NCBI GenBank assembly: GCA_014728075.1
Contig: WJMG01000071.1
Location: forward strand, 1 to 58,132
DNA length: 58,132 nt
Reading direction: 5' to 3'
Source: Candidatus Omnitrophota bacterium
GTDB taxonomy: Bacteria > Omnitrophota > Gorgyraeia > Tantalellales > Tantalellaceae
The translations under genes were made by a program, and so were the position numbers. The notes beneath the pieces are model-generated. The model was not told the DNA's origin and made no database searches. It worked only from the letters and a program-made list of their open reading frames with translations. Within the stretch, counting starts at the first letter, position 1, and every line of letters begins with the position of its first letter. Positions 27,248 through 35,098 of the stretch are shown here, in pieces.

Positions 27248-28422
27248 GGATACTATTCGTGAACATGTACCCGGGGGACTCGGGCGGAGTGGAATACTAT
27301 ATAACCGCTCTGGCCCGCAAACTGGGCGAAATGGGGCATTTTTGCTCCATGGTCCACGGGGGCGGCGTTCCGGGAGATACCGTTTTCAGGGAGTGCCGCG
27401 CGGTGCCGGAGCTCTGGCGGCACGAACTGGTCTTCGCGACGGGAACGCGTGAAAAACTCGACGCTGTAATGGAAGAGCTGGCCCCGGACATAGTGTACCT
27501 GCACAACATAGAGAATGCCGGCGCTATAAGGTATTTTGCCGGCCGGTCCCCTTCCGTTAAATTCGTCCACGGATATAAATCCGTTGATCCCGACGGAAAG
27601 ATGCTTCTGTACGGACCGCTCGAAGCCAACAGGGCGCCTCTTTCGCCTTCCTGTTTTATCAGGGCTTTCACCAGAAAAAGTATGCCGAGGTCCCCGGTGA
27701 AAGCGGTCAAGGCGTACTTGAGGGCGTCTTCCGCCCTGAAAGCCTCATCGGAGCTGCCCGCCATAATAGCGGCGTCGGGGCACATGAAGCAGGTTCTGGC
27801 GGATAACGGACTGGAAGAGGAGAGAATATCGGTGATACCCTATTTTACAGATCTTTCGGGGGTCGAAACCCGCTCGGGCTGCAGCGGGCCGCTTCTTTTC
27901 GCCGGACGCCTTGCTGAGGGTAAGGGCCTCGATGTGCTTCTGGAAGTCTTGTCCCTGATCGAAGGGGATGTGTCCCTGGATGTTGTCGGGGACGGTCCCG
28001 AAAAACGCGAATTCAGCGAAAGGTCCCGGGAAATGGGTCTTTCCGGAAGGGTCAGATGCCACGGCTGGTCGGATCACTTTCTTATGGGTTCGTTTTACGA
28101 CAGGTGTTCTCTCCTGGTCCTTCCTTCCGTGTGGCCGGAACCCTTCGGTATCTGTGGAATAGAGGCGGCGGTCCGCGGGAAGCCCGCCGTAGCTTTCGAT
28201 GTAGGCGGGGTATCGGACTGGCTGATAGACGGGGAAACCGGATTTCTGATCGAGCCGTACAACAGGAAAAAGATGGCCGAAAAGATATTCCTTCTTCTTT
28301 CGGACCCCGGCCTGAGGAAGGCGATGGGTGAGCGCGCCCGCGAAAAAGCTTTGGAGAAATATGCGCCCTCTAAACACATAGAGAGGCTGATGGGGGTGTT
28401 CAGGGAGGTAGTAGGCAGTTAG
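27244..28422 (+). CDS. GT4-type glycosyltransferase
   Basis: This 392-residue protein starts MRILFVNMYPGDSGGVEYYI at an ATG that overlaps the preceding stop (ATGA). The C-terminal half has LLFAGRLAEGKGLDVLLEVL, VVGDGPEKREF, VLPSVWPEPFGICGIEAAVR and GKPAVAFDVGGVSDWL, the retaining GT4 donor-site series. It probably acts in the cytoplasm on the lipid-linked repeat unit. Upstream ATGs in frame lie inside the methyltransferase gene and are rejected. Confidence 0.88.
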   Translation: MRILFVNMYPGDSGGVEYYITALARKLGEMGHFCSMVHGGGVPGDTVFRECRAVPELWRHELVFATGTREKLDAVMEELAPDIVYLHNIENAGAIRYFAGRSPSVKFVHGYKSVDPDGKMLLYGPLEANRAPLSPSCFIRAFTRKSMPRSPVKAVKAYLRASSALKASSELPAIIAASGHMKQVLADNGLEEERISVIPYFTDLSGVETRSGCSGPLLFAGRLAEGKGLDVLLEVLSLIEGDVSLDVVGDGPEKREFSERSREMGLSGRVRCHGWSDHFLMGSFYDRCSLLVLPSVWPEPFGICGIEAAVRGKPAVAFDVGGVSDWLIDGETGFLIEPYNRKKMAEKIFLLLSDPGLRKAMGERAREKALEKYAPSKHIERLMGVFREVVGS

Positions 28423-28578
28423 TTATAAGTAAAAAGTAAAAAGGCAAAAGTAAAAAGGAAATGTGCTTTCTGGAATTTATGTAATTAATTGTCTTTTGCA
28501 AAATAATATTCCAGATTTTCCTCTATTTTTAACTTTTTACTTTTAACTTTTTCCTTAAAGGTTTTTGAAGAGGTACAC
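28423..28578. repeat. Palindromic A/T-rich element, reverse copy of the 32-base word
   Basis: Bases 28427-28458 are the reverse complement of a 32-base A/T-rich word found at 39614-39645 and 40437-40468, and with one difference at 38752-38783. A complementary arm, TTTTTAACTTTTTACTTTTA, follows at about 28528. The spacer contains an inner TCTGGAAT/ATTCCAGA pair. No gene is seen. It could fold as a long hairpin in RNA. Confidence 0.75.
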
Positions 28579-29724
28579 ATGAAGATCTGCATGATATTTT
28601 CGGATTATTCCCCGGGCAGGGAGGCCGACGGGATAGGGGACTATACCCGCATACTCGTCGAGACTCTCAGGAGCAGGGGGCACGATGTCAGGGTAGTCAC
28701 CTCTTCCCGGTATACAGGCTGGGACAGAAAAGTCGTGAGGATAAGTCACGGCAGGTGGGGGATCAGGGAGCTCCGAAAGGTGGCCGCTTACATAAAAAAA
28801 GGCGGTTTCGACGCGGTACATCTCCAATATACCCCCGTTTCTTACGGTTTCGGCGTTGCCTTCAAGCTGCTTCCGCTTCTGGTCAGGCTGTATTCCCGGA
28901 AGACATGTTTTGTCACCACCTTCCATACTTTTGTCGGCGGCAGGTGGGTGTCTAAGGTCAATGCCGTGTTATTGTCCGCTTTCAGCCACAGGATCATCGC
29001 TACCAACGACGAGATAATTTACCTGATCGATAAATGGCTGGAGGCGTTCAAGAAAAAGACCGCTCTCATCCCCATAGGGGCCAATATAGGGCCGTCCGAC
29101 ATGTCCAGGGAAGAAGCCAGGAAAAAACTGGAACTCGAATACGGTATAAAAAGCGGAGCCGTGGTAATGGTAAATTTCGGTTTCTGTTACCCCGGTAAAG
29201 GTATCGAAAATATAATTAAAACCGTGAAGAACCTTTCCGGGAGGGAGAATTATTACATCATAATGATGGGGGCGGTCAGGGAACAGGACGCCGATTACAG
29301 GCGCGGGATACAGAACCTGATACGGATGAACGGGCTTGACGGGAACTTTGTGTGGATACCGGAAGTCGACTCCGAAAAGGCGGCGGATGTCCTGATGGGA
29401 TCGGACATTTTTATAGCTCCTTACGATGAGGGCATATCCATAAGGCGGGGGTCTTTGATGGCCGCGCTCGTGAACGGTCTTCCGGTAGTGAGCACCGCGC
29501 CCCGGGTCCCTATGCCTTATTTTAAAAGCGGTGAGAATGTCATCCTCGCCGAGAGAGGAAAGGTCCCGGGACTGGTTTCGGCTGTCGAGAGGCTTTCGGT
29601 TGACAGGGACTTAAGGAAAAAGATCTCGAAGAACGCCCGGGAACTAGCGAAACATTTTGACTGGGATCTTATAGCGGAGGAGACGGAGAAGGTGTACATG
29701 GAGGGTATAGGGCGAAGGACATAG
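28579..29724 (+). CDS. GT4-type glycosyltransferase
   Basis: This 381-residue GT-B protein starts MKICMIFSDYSPGREADGIG. It has a DAVHLQYTPVSYGFG acceptor-side block, MVNFGFCYPGKGIENIIKTV in place of the usual GRL loop, and ADVLMGSDIFIAPYDEGISI followed by RRGSLMAALVNGLPVVST. The E-x7-E segment is modified to a RRGSLMAA form, so donor binding may differ from neighbouring enzymes. It stands between two palindromic gaps and may be separately transcribed. Confidence 0.85.
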   Translation: MKICMIFSDYSPGREADGIGDYTRILVETLRSRGHDVRVVTSSRYTGWDRKVVRISHGRWGIRELRKVAAYIKKGGFDAVHLQYTPVSYGFGVAFKLLPLLVRLYSRKTCFVTTFHTFVGGRWVSKVNAVLLSAFSHRIIATNDEIIYLIDKWLEAFKKKTALIPIGANIGPSDMSREEARKKLELEYGIKSGAVVMVNFGFCYPGKGIENIIKTVKNLSGRENYYIIMMGAVREQDADYRRGIQNLIRMNGLDGNFVWIPEVDSEKAADVLMGSDIFIAPYDEGISIRRGSLMAALVNGLPVVSTAPRVPMPYFKSGENVILAERGKVPGLVSAVERLSVDRDLRKKISKNARELAKHFDWDLIAEETEKVYMEGIGRRT

Positions 29725-29837
29725 GATGCGGGTTCGTTCTGCGCATCGCGTACCGCGTACCGCAGAAAGGCATCGTTTCGGAAAAAGTTTTTTCGTGAAA
29801 CGCGATACGCGGGTCGCGGTACTCGGTACGAAGGATT
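29725..29837. repeat. Palindromic element with ACCGCGTACCGCG words
   Basis: GCATCGCGTACCGCGTACCG at about 29743 faces CGCGATACGCGGGTCGCGGT at about 29800, giving a long imperfect hairpin. An AAAAAGTTTTTT turn lies between. Related words occur at 7524, 41716 and 41926. No gene is seen in the 113 bases. Confidence 0.6.
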
Positions 29838-30989
29838 ATGGGACCGATCGAAATCATACGATACATAGCGAAACAGATCATAGAGAGCGTCGAGTATATG
29901 CTTTTAAGGGTCTTATTGCGCAGGCCTTCCGGGAGGCGCGGCGGGGAACCGCAAAGGATCCTTATAGTCCAGCTTAACTCCATGGGGGATGTGATAATGT
30001 CTTCCGCCGCGGTGGAGGCGGTTAGGGACAGGTTCCCGGAAAAAGAAATATACATGGCGGTGCTTCCGTCGACCAAAGAGCTTTTGGATGACGATCCGGA
30101 TATTGACGGTATTTTTGTATGCGGGAACAGGTTCTGGCGCGATATTTCCCGGTTCCGGGACTCTGTAAAAGAGATAAAACGCATGCGGGAGAAGAGATTC
30201 TCCCTCTGCGTGGACCTGGGGGGGACTTTCGGGTCGATGGCGCTTTCCCTGCTGTCCGGATCGTCAAGCGTAACTGGCCCTTTAAGGGGTTTCAGGTACG
30301 GTCTTTTCCGCTCCGACACATCGCTGTTCTTCAACAAAGCGGTCAAACAGCGCGAAAAGCACATTATCAGGAGATACAACGAATTGGTGGGATCTTTGGG
30401 ATGTATCCCGCGGAGCGAAGAAGAGAAGATATATTTTCCCGGGGAGAAAAAAGCAGAGGCCCGTAAGTTCATGGAAGACGCAGGACTGGAGCGAGAAGGT
30501 TTTTTTATCGTGCATCCGGGCGCCAAGTGGCCGCCAAAGAGGTGGCCCGAGGATAATTTCGCGCAGCTGATAAGCTCCGCGCGGTCCAGGGCCGTGCTGG
30601 TGGGGGCGGGATATGACCGGGACTCCCTTGAAAGGATAAAGGCCGCCAGCGGGAGAAGCGACGCCGTGGTCGCCTGCGGCCTTCCTCTTCCTTCGGTAGC
30701 GGGCCTGATAGAGAACTCCTCCTTTTTCGTCGGCAACGATTCCTCCCTTTCGCACATGTGCGCCGCGCTCGGCGGCAGGGGAGTGGTCCTTTTCGGTCCG
30801 ACCGACCCCGGGGTCAGCCGCCCGCTTTCAGAGGATCTCCGTGTTCTGCACGACAGGATATCCTGCTGGCCGTGTACCCTTTATTACAGGAAGGACAGGT
30901 GCGAAAGAGGGGATAATCTTTGCCTGAAGGGTATAACCCCCGAAAGGGTCCTGGAAAGCCTGCGGGAAATTACTGGAGGTGTCCGATGA
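29838..30989 (+). CDS. Glycosyltransferase family 9 (heptosyltransferase-like)
   Basis: This 383-residue protein has a basic lead of about 35 residues. The GT9 core follows: RILIVQLNSMGDVIMSSAAV, FFIVHPGAKWPPKRWPEDNF, LVGAGYDRDSL, FFVGNDSSLSHMCAALG and VVLFGPTDPG. A Cys cluster (CWPCTLYYRKDRC, then DNLC) near the end matches the other GT9 gene at 4320. Heptose transfer to a lipid-linked core is the usual role; other sugars are possible. It overlaps the next gene by 4 bases. Confidence 0.88.
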   Translation: MGPIEIIRYIAKQIIESVEYMLLRVLLRRPSGRRGGEPQRILIVQLNSMGDVIMSSAAVEAVRDRFPEKEIYMAVLPSTKELLDDDPDIDGIFVCGNRFWRDISRFRDSVKEIKRMREKRFSLCVDLGGTFGSMALSLLSGSSSVTGPLRGFRYGLFRSDTSLFFNKAVKQREKHIIRRYNELVGSLGCIPRSEEEKIYFPGEKKAEARKFMEDAGLEREGFFIVHPGAKWPPKRWPEDNFAQLISSARSRAVLVGAGYDRDSLERIKAASGRSDAVVACGLPLPSVAGLIENSSFFVGNDSSLSHMCAALGGRGVVLFGPTDPGVSRPLSEDLRVLHDRISCWPCTLYYRKDRCERGDNLCLKGITPERVLESLREITGGVR

Positions 30990-32437
30990 GCAGGGGTCTC
31001 AAGGTCTTCTTTACCGCCTGGAGCGTATATCTTTTCTTTATTTACATTTATCCCCAGTCTATTTCAGGCCAGATGGTGGACCTCGGCATGTCACTGGTCG
31101 ATAACGCGAACACTTATCTCCGTTATTCCGCCGGGTTCAAGGATGTTTCTTTCTTCCGCGGGAATTTTCTCTCGGGGCATTTTCCCGGCGCGGCGGTGCC
31201 GGCGGCGGCGCTTTACGCTCTGGCCAAACCGTTTGTGCAGGGGTTGTCGGGAGCGGACAGCTTTCTGGTGATGAACGCGCTCTCCTGCGTCTTCATAGCT
31301 TCGGTGATGGGAGGCGTGACCGCGTCGCTGGTCTATCGTTTCGCCAGGCGAACGGACCTCGGCGGCAGGGCGGCCGTTCTTACGGCCTTTATTCTCGCTT
31401 TCGGGACCATCAGTTTCGGTTATTCCCTGGCACTTTACAAGGTCACACAGGTGTCTTTGTGCATGTTCTCGGCGTTCTATCTCATCTTCAGGGAAACGGA
31501 CAACGGCAGAAACGGCCCCTTCGCGTATTTCGCCGCCGGCGTACTTACAGGCGCGGGCGTGGCCACGCATCCCGTTTACGCGATTATCGGGGCCGTTATC
31601 GTTCTTTACGCCGTTTCAAAGGCGGGGGTCGGCAGGGGGCTCTTATGTCTTACGGGCGCGGTCTTGCCGCTTTTACTTCTCGCCTTTTATCTTAAAATTT
31701 CCTTTGGTTCTTACATAGCCGACCCTTACGCTTTCAGGGCGGATGCCGTCGAATATCCGTATGAACTCACTTATCCGAGATTGAGCAACTTTTTCTATCT
31801 GCTTTTCGGTTTAAAGGAAGGTTTTTTTATTTACATGCCCGTGCTTCTTTTCGCTTTTCCGGGGGTTGTCCGGGCCTGGAAAGGGGGGGTGTACCGCAAA
31901 GAGGCAGCGGCTGTCATGTTGATGCTCCTGGCGGTTACCCTCTTTTTTTCGGGATATGTCTTCAAGTCCGATCCCGGCAGGGTCGTAAGCGCCCACGATG
32001 CCGGTATACCTTCACGCTTTCTCGAGCCTTTATGCCCGTTCCTAGCCGTTATTGCGGGTTTCGGGTTCTCCCGCGCGCGCAAACGGGTGTTCTGCTCTTT
32101 ATCGGCCGTCAGCGTGTTTTTTTCCTATCTGGCGGCGCAGGCCGGTTTTCTTCCGGGAAAGGGAGGTACCCAGCTGGTGTATTCGGTTAAGGTCTTTCTA
32201 AGCAGTTTCGGCGTTCCGGTGCTTTTTTCCGAAACGCTTCCCGGCGTCCTGGGGATCGGCACCTTTCACACTTACCTGGCGGAAGCCCGGAATACTCTGG
32301 GAGAGCTGCTTGCCCCCGGCAACGGGGAGCTGCTGCTCCGTCTTCTAACTAACCAGATGATATTTGTCTTTCTTTTCGCGTCCATGTTCGCGGGCGCGGT
32401 GTATCTCTTGAGGCTTATGTGGAGGACCGGGCGATGA
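30986..32437 (+). CDS. Multi-spanning membrane protein, GT-C glycosyltransferase-like
   Basis: This 484-residue protein has about 10-12 hydrophobic segments starting GLKVFFTAWSVYLFFIYIYP. A first extracytoplasmic loop contains LGMSLVDNANTYLRYSAGFK. The layout resembles GT-C enzymes that use polyprenyl-phosphate sugars, but I see no definite DDx or ExD pair, so the call is tentative. ATG 30986 has GGAGGT upstream and forms an ATGA overlap with the GT9 gene. The next gene encodes a second large membrane enzyme. Confidence 0.6.
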   Translation: MSRGLKVFFTAWSVYLFFIYIYPQSISGQMVDLGMSLVDNANTYLRYSAGFKDVSFFRGNFLSGHFPGAAVPAAALYALAKPFVQGLSGADSFLVMNALSCVFIASVMGGVTASLVYRFARRTDLGGRAAVLTAFILAFGTISFGYSLALYKVTQVSLCMFSAFYLIFRETDNGRNGPFAYFAAGVLTGAGVATHPVYAIIGAVIVLYAVSKAGVGRGLLCLTGAVLPLLLLAFYLKISFGSYIADPYAFRADAVEYPYELTYPRLSNFFYLLFGLKEGFFIYMPVLLFAFPGVVRAWKGGVYRKEAAAVMLMLLAVTLFFSGYVFKSDPGRVVSAHDAGIPSRFLEPLCPFLAVIAGFGFSRARKRVFCSLSAVSVFFSYLAAQAGFLPGKGGTQLVYSVKVFLSSFGVPVLFSETLPGVLGIGTFHTYLAEARNTLGELLAPGNGELLLRLLTNQMIFVFLFASMFAGAVYLLRLMWRTGR

Positions 32438-33891
32438 TCGCGTTCAAAGAAAAAAAGCTGTTAGATATCCCCTCTTTCAGGATATTTCTTGTGCTCGCCG
32501 CTGTTCTGGCGGTCTACTGGAAAGGGATGAACTATTTTTTCGAAGGCGATGACTACTCCTGGCTCAAACTCGCCTCGGTGACCGAAAACCCGATCAGGTT
32601 CTTTGACCCTTTCTACAAACCTTTATGGTACGAAACACATTTTTTCCGTCCTGTTCCCAGGGCGGTTTTCGATCTGGTGCATGGTCTTGCCGGTATGGAA
32701 CCGTTCCCGTACCATCTGATGAACCTTTTTCTTCACATGGCCAATGTGGCGCTTCTTTACCGTTTTGTCAGGTCTCTGTCAAATGACGGATCTGCCGCCA
32801 TTGTGGCGGTGCTTATCTTCGCGTTCCACTTTGAGCATTTCGCCGGTGTAATATGGATAGCTAATCTACATTCGCTGGTGATGGTGTCTTTCGGGCTGTT
32901 GATGCTTACGAACTGGAGCGTATACCTGAGAAATGGCGGTAAAAGGGCATATTCCGGATCTATGCTGTTCTTTCTGCTCGCGGGTCTTTCCAAAGAGGTC
33001 TCGGTAGCCAGCCTTTTGCTCCTGGCCGCGGCTATGGAGTTGATCTTTTTCCCGGACGGGGAAAACAGGTTTTCCGTCCGGGAGTTTGCCCGCAAATATA
33101 TTCCCATGGTGCTTATTGCCCTGTTGGTCTTCGGGTTGTTCTACGCGCACAGGTATCCTTTTGAGGCGCGGTTCGGTTACGGGTTCAAGCCGGATCCTCT
33201 AGGATGGATGGCGACCGCCCTTCGCATGCTGCAGCTTCTTATAGTGGAGACCTATACTCCCAGACCCCTGAAAGCGTTCATTTCGCTTGTTTTTGTAGCG
33301 GTCCTGATATTCAGCTTTTTCACTTTCAGGAACAGGGAAAGGGAGATGGACAGGTTCATTCTTTTCGGGGCCGTCTGGATCTCCCTCAATGCCGTTATCA
33401 TATCTTTTCTGGCTCCGGCGGCCGCGCATTACTGTTATTACATGTCCATAGGGCTGGGCCTTTTTCTGGGAGGTATAGCCTCGGCTTTCAGCGGGAGAAA
33501 GGAAGGTATGAAAGAGCTGGGTATCACGGTTCTAGCCGTTCTTCTCTTGTTCTCGGCATGGAAGATGCGGCAAAAAATGGAGGCGGTATATTCGGGGAAA
33601 TGGTACAGAAGCCTTATCTCTCAAATGCAGGAGCATCTGCCGACAGTTGCCGATGGGCAGAGCGTAACTTTTATTGCCGACAGGGATGACCCTCATTTTT
33701 TCGAGTACCGACTGAACGGGCTGAGGAACCCTCTTGAGTTGCATTACGGCAAAACACTTGATATAAAGGTATATAACCGCGAAAAGTATAAAGCGTCCGG
33801 TCCAGGGGAGGGGATTTCAGGGCCGGCCTTTTCGGCGGAGAGCGATATCCGGAAAGATCGGTTGGTGATCGAGCCCCTCGAGGAGAGATGA
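32434..33891 (+). CDS. GT-C-like membrane glycosyltransferase
   Basis: This 485-residue protein has many membrane helices. An early loop holds YFFEGDDYSWLKLASV (acidic pair after helix 1, as in GT-C enzymes) and THFFRPVPRAVFDLVHGLAG. PFPYHLMNLFLHMANVALLY and GLSKEVSVASLLLLAAAMEL resemble the TMTC/PMT-like protein at 2111, but there are no TPRs. The C-terminal ~110 residues form a soluble extracytoplasmic domain. It is coupled by ATGA to the previous gene. It could decorate a surface glycan using a lipid-linked sugar. Confidence 0.72.
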   Translation: MIAFKEKKLLDIPSFRIFLVLAAVLAVYWKGMNYFFEGDDYSWLKLASVTENPIRFFDPFYKPLWYETHFFRPVPRAVFDLVHGLAGMEPFPYHLMNLFLHMANVALLYRFVRSLSNDGSAAIVAVLIFAFHFEHFAGVIWIANLHSLVMVSFGLLMLTNWSVYLRNGGKRAYSGSMLFFLLAGLSKEVSVASLLLLAAAMELIFFPDGENRFSVREFARKYIPMVLIALLVFGLFYAHRYPFEARFGYGFKPDPLGWMATALRMLQLLIVETYTPRPLKAFISLVFVAVLIFSFFTFRNREREMDRFILFGAVWISLNAVIISFLAPAAAHYCYYMSIGLGLFLGGIASAFSGRKEGMKELGITVLAVLLLFSAWKMRQKMEAVYSGKWYRSLISQMQEHLPTVADGQSVTFIADRDDPHFFEYRLNGLRNPLELHYGKTLDIKVYNREKYKASGPGEGISGPAFSAESDIRKDRLVIEPLEER

Positions 33892-33892
33892 A

Positions 33893-35008
33893 ATGATAAA
33901 AATAGCCTATGTCCTTAACAGGAAGGATGTTTTCAGCGGAGGCGAGATAAGCCTGCTCGAGCTTCTGGCCAGGATCGACAGGACCCAGTTCGAGCCCCTG
34001 GCCGTATGCCCCGGAGAAGGGCAGATGTCACGCAGGATACGGGACATGGGAATGGAAACGCTTGTTCTGGAACTCCCCCCCGTAAAGAGCTGGAACCTGA
34101 TGCGTACCAGGAATACGATATTGGAACTCCGGGAGATCATACGCGGCAAAGGTGTGAGCATCGTTCACGGTAACGGTTCAAGGGCCCAGTTCTATTCTTC
34201 GTGCGCCGTCCGCGGGACCGGTGCCTCACTCGTCTGGCATGTCAGGGAGTCCAAGAAGGATGTGAGATTATACGACCGGTTCCTGATGAGGAGCGCGGAC
34301 AGGGTGATCTTCGTTTCGGAAAAAGCCGCGCGCGACCGTTTCTCGGACAGGGAACTGGACAAGAGAAAGACCAGTATTGTTTATAACGGCGTTGATACGG
34401 AGAGACTGGTCAGGGACAAGGCCGGGGGAGAGAAGACCCGCCGTAAGTTCGGGATCGGTGAGAAAGATGTCCTGCTGGGCATAGTGGCCCTTATAGAACC
34501 TTTAAAAGGCCACGATATACTTCTGCAGGCACTTGCGCTTTTAAGGAAAAAAGAGCCGGGCGTCAAATTGCTCGTAAACGGTAAGACGGTGAATGAAAGG
34601 TTCCGGAAGGCGCTGGAGAAGGCCGTTGCGGAAACCGGCCTGGAAGGGGCGGTCATTTTCGGCGGATACGAGGAAGATATCACGAATGTGCTGTCCGCTC
34701 TGGACATTTTCGTCCTTCCTTCCAGGCGTGAGGGCTTTTCAAGGGCCCTCATCGAAGCTATGTCCTGTTCACTGCCCGTAGTAGCGAGTTCCGTGGGGGG
34801 TAATATGGAGGCCGTTAAGGACCGGGTTTCCGGCCTGCTTGTGCCCTACGGAGACCCTGAGGCCCTGGCGGAAGCCCTGCTGGAACTCGTTTCCGATCCG
34901 GGGGCGGCTCGGGAAATGGGGGCGAAGGGACGGAAACGCGCGGAAGAGCTTTTCAGCATCGAACAGCATGTGGCGCATGTGCAGAATTTGTATTATAAAC
35001 TTAAGTGA
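33893..35008 (+). CDS. GT4-type glycosyltransferase
   Basis: This 371-residue GT-B protein starts IKIAYVLNRKDVFSGGEISL. It has VSIVHGNGSRAQFYSSCAVR, LLGIVALIEPLKGHDILLQA, LLVNGKTVNERFRKALEK and VLPSRREGFSRALIEAMSCS, the GT4 donor-site motif with E-x7-E spacing, followed by LPVVASSVGGNMEAVKDRVS. The gene begins two bases after the preceding stop and ends at a palindromic gap. Sugar specificity is not predictable. Confidence 0.88.
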   Translation: MIKIAYVLNRKDVFSGGEISLLELLARIDRTQFEPLAVCPGEGQMSRRIRDMGMETLVLELPPVKSWNLMRTRNTILELREIIRGKGVSIVHGNGSRAQFYSSCAVRGTGASLVWHVRESKKDVRLYDRFLMRSADRVIFVSEKAARDRFSDRELDKRKTSIVYNGVDTERLVRDKAGGEKTRRKFGIGEKDVLLGIVALIEPLKGHDILLQALALLRKKEPGVKLLVNGKTVNERFRKALEKAVAETGLEGAVIFGGYEEDITNVLSALDIFVLPSRREGFSRALIEAMSCSLPVVASSVGGNMEAVKDRVSGLLVPYGDPEALAEALLELVSDPGAAREMGAKGRKRAEELFSIEQHVAHVQNLYYKLK

Positions 35009-35098
35009 ACAAAAGGGCCGGTAACGGGTTACGGGTAGCAGGTTTCGGGGTATGGTTTAGCCCGATGCCGGGCACCTGAGACCCGGCACCTGATAATT
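35009..35098. repeat. Short palindromic element with GGTAACGGGTTACGGG and CCGGGCACCTGA words
   Basis: The 90-base gap holds GGTAACGGGTTACGGGTAGC near 35021 and then GATGCCGGGCACCTGAGACC with CCGGCACCTGA repeated 3' of it. The words are partly self-complementary (GGTGCCGGG against CCCGGCACC). No gene is seen. Confidence 0.5.

Noticed and set aside
29669..30757. Minus-strand frame of about 360 codons opposite the GT9 gene
   Set aside because: Antisense of a gene with clear GT9 motifs; Ser/Arg/Pro-rich product without domains.
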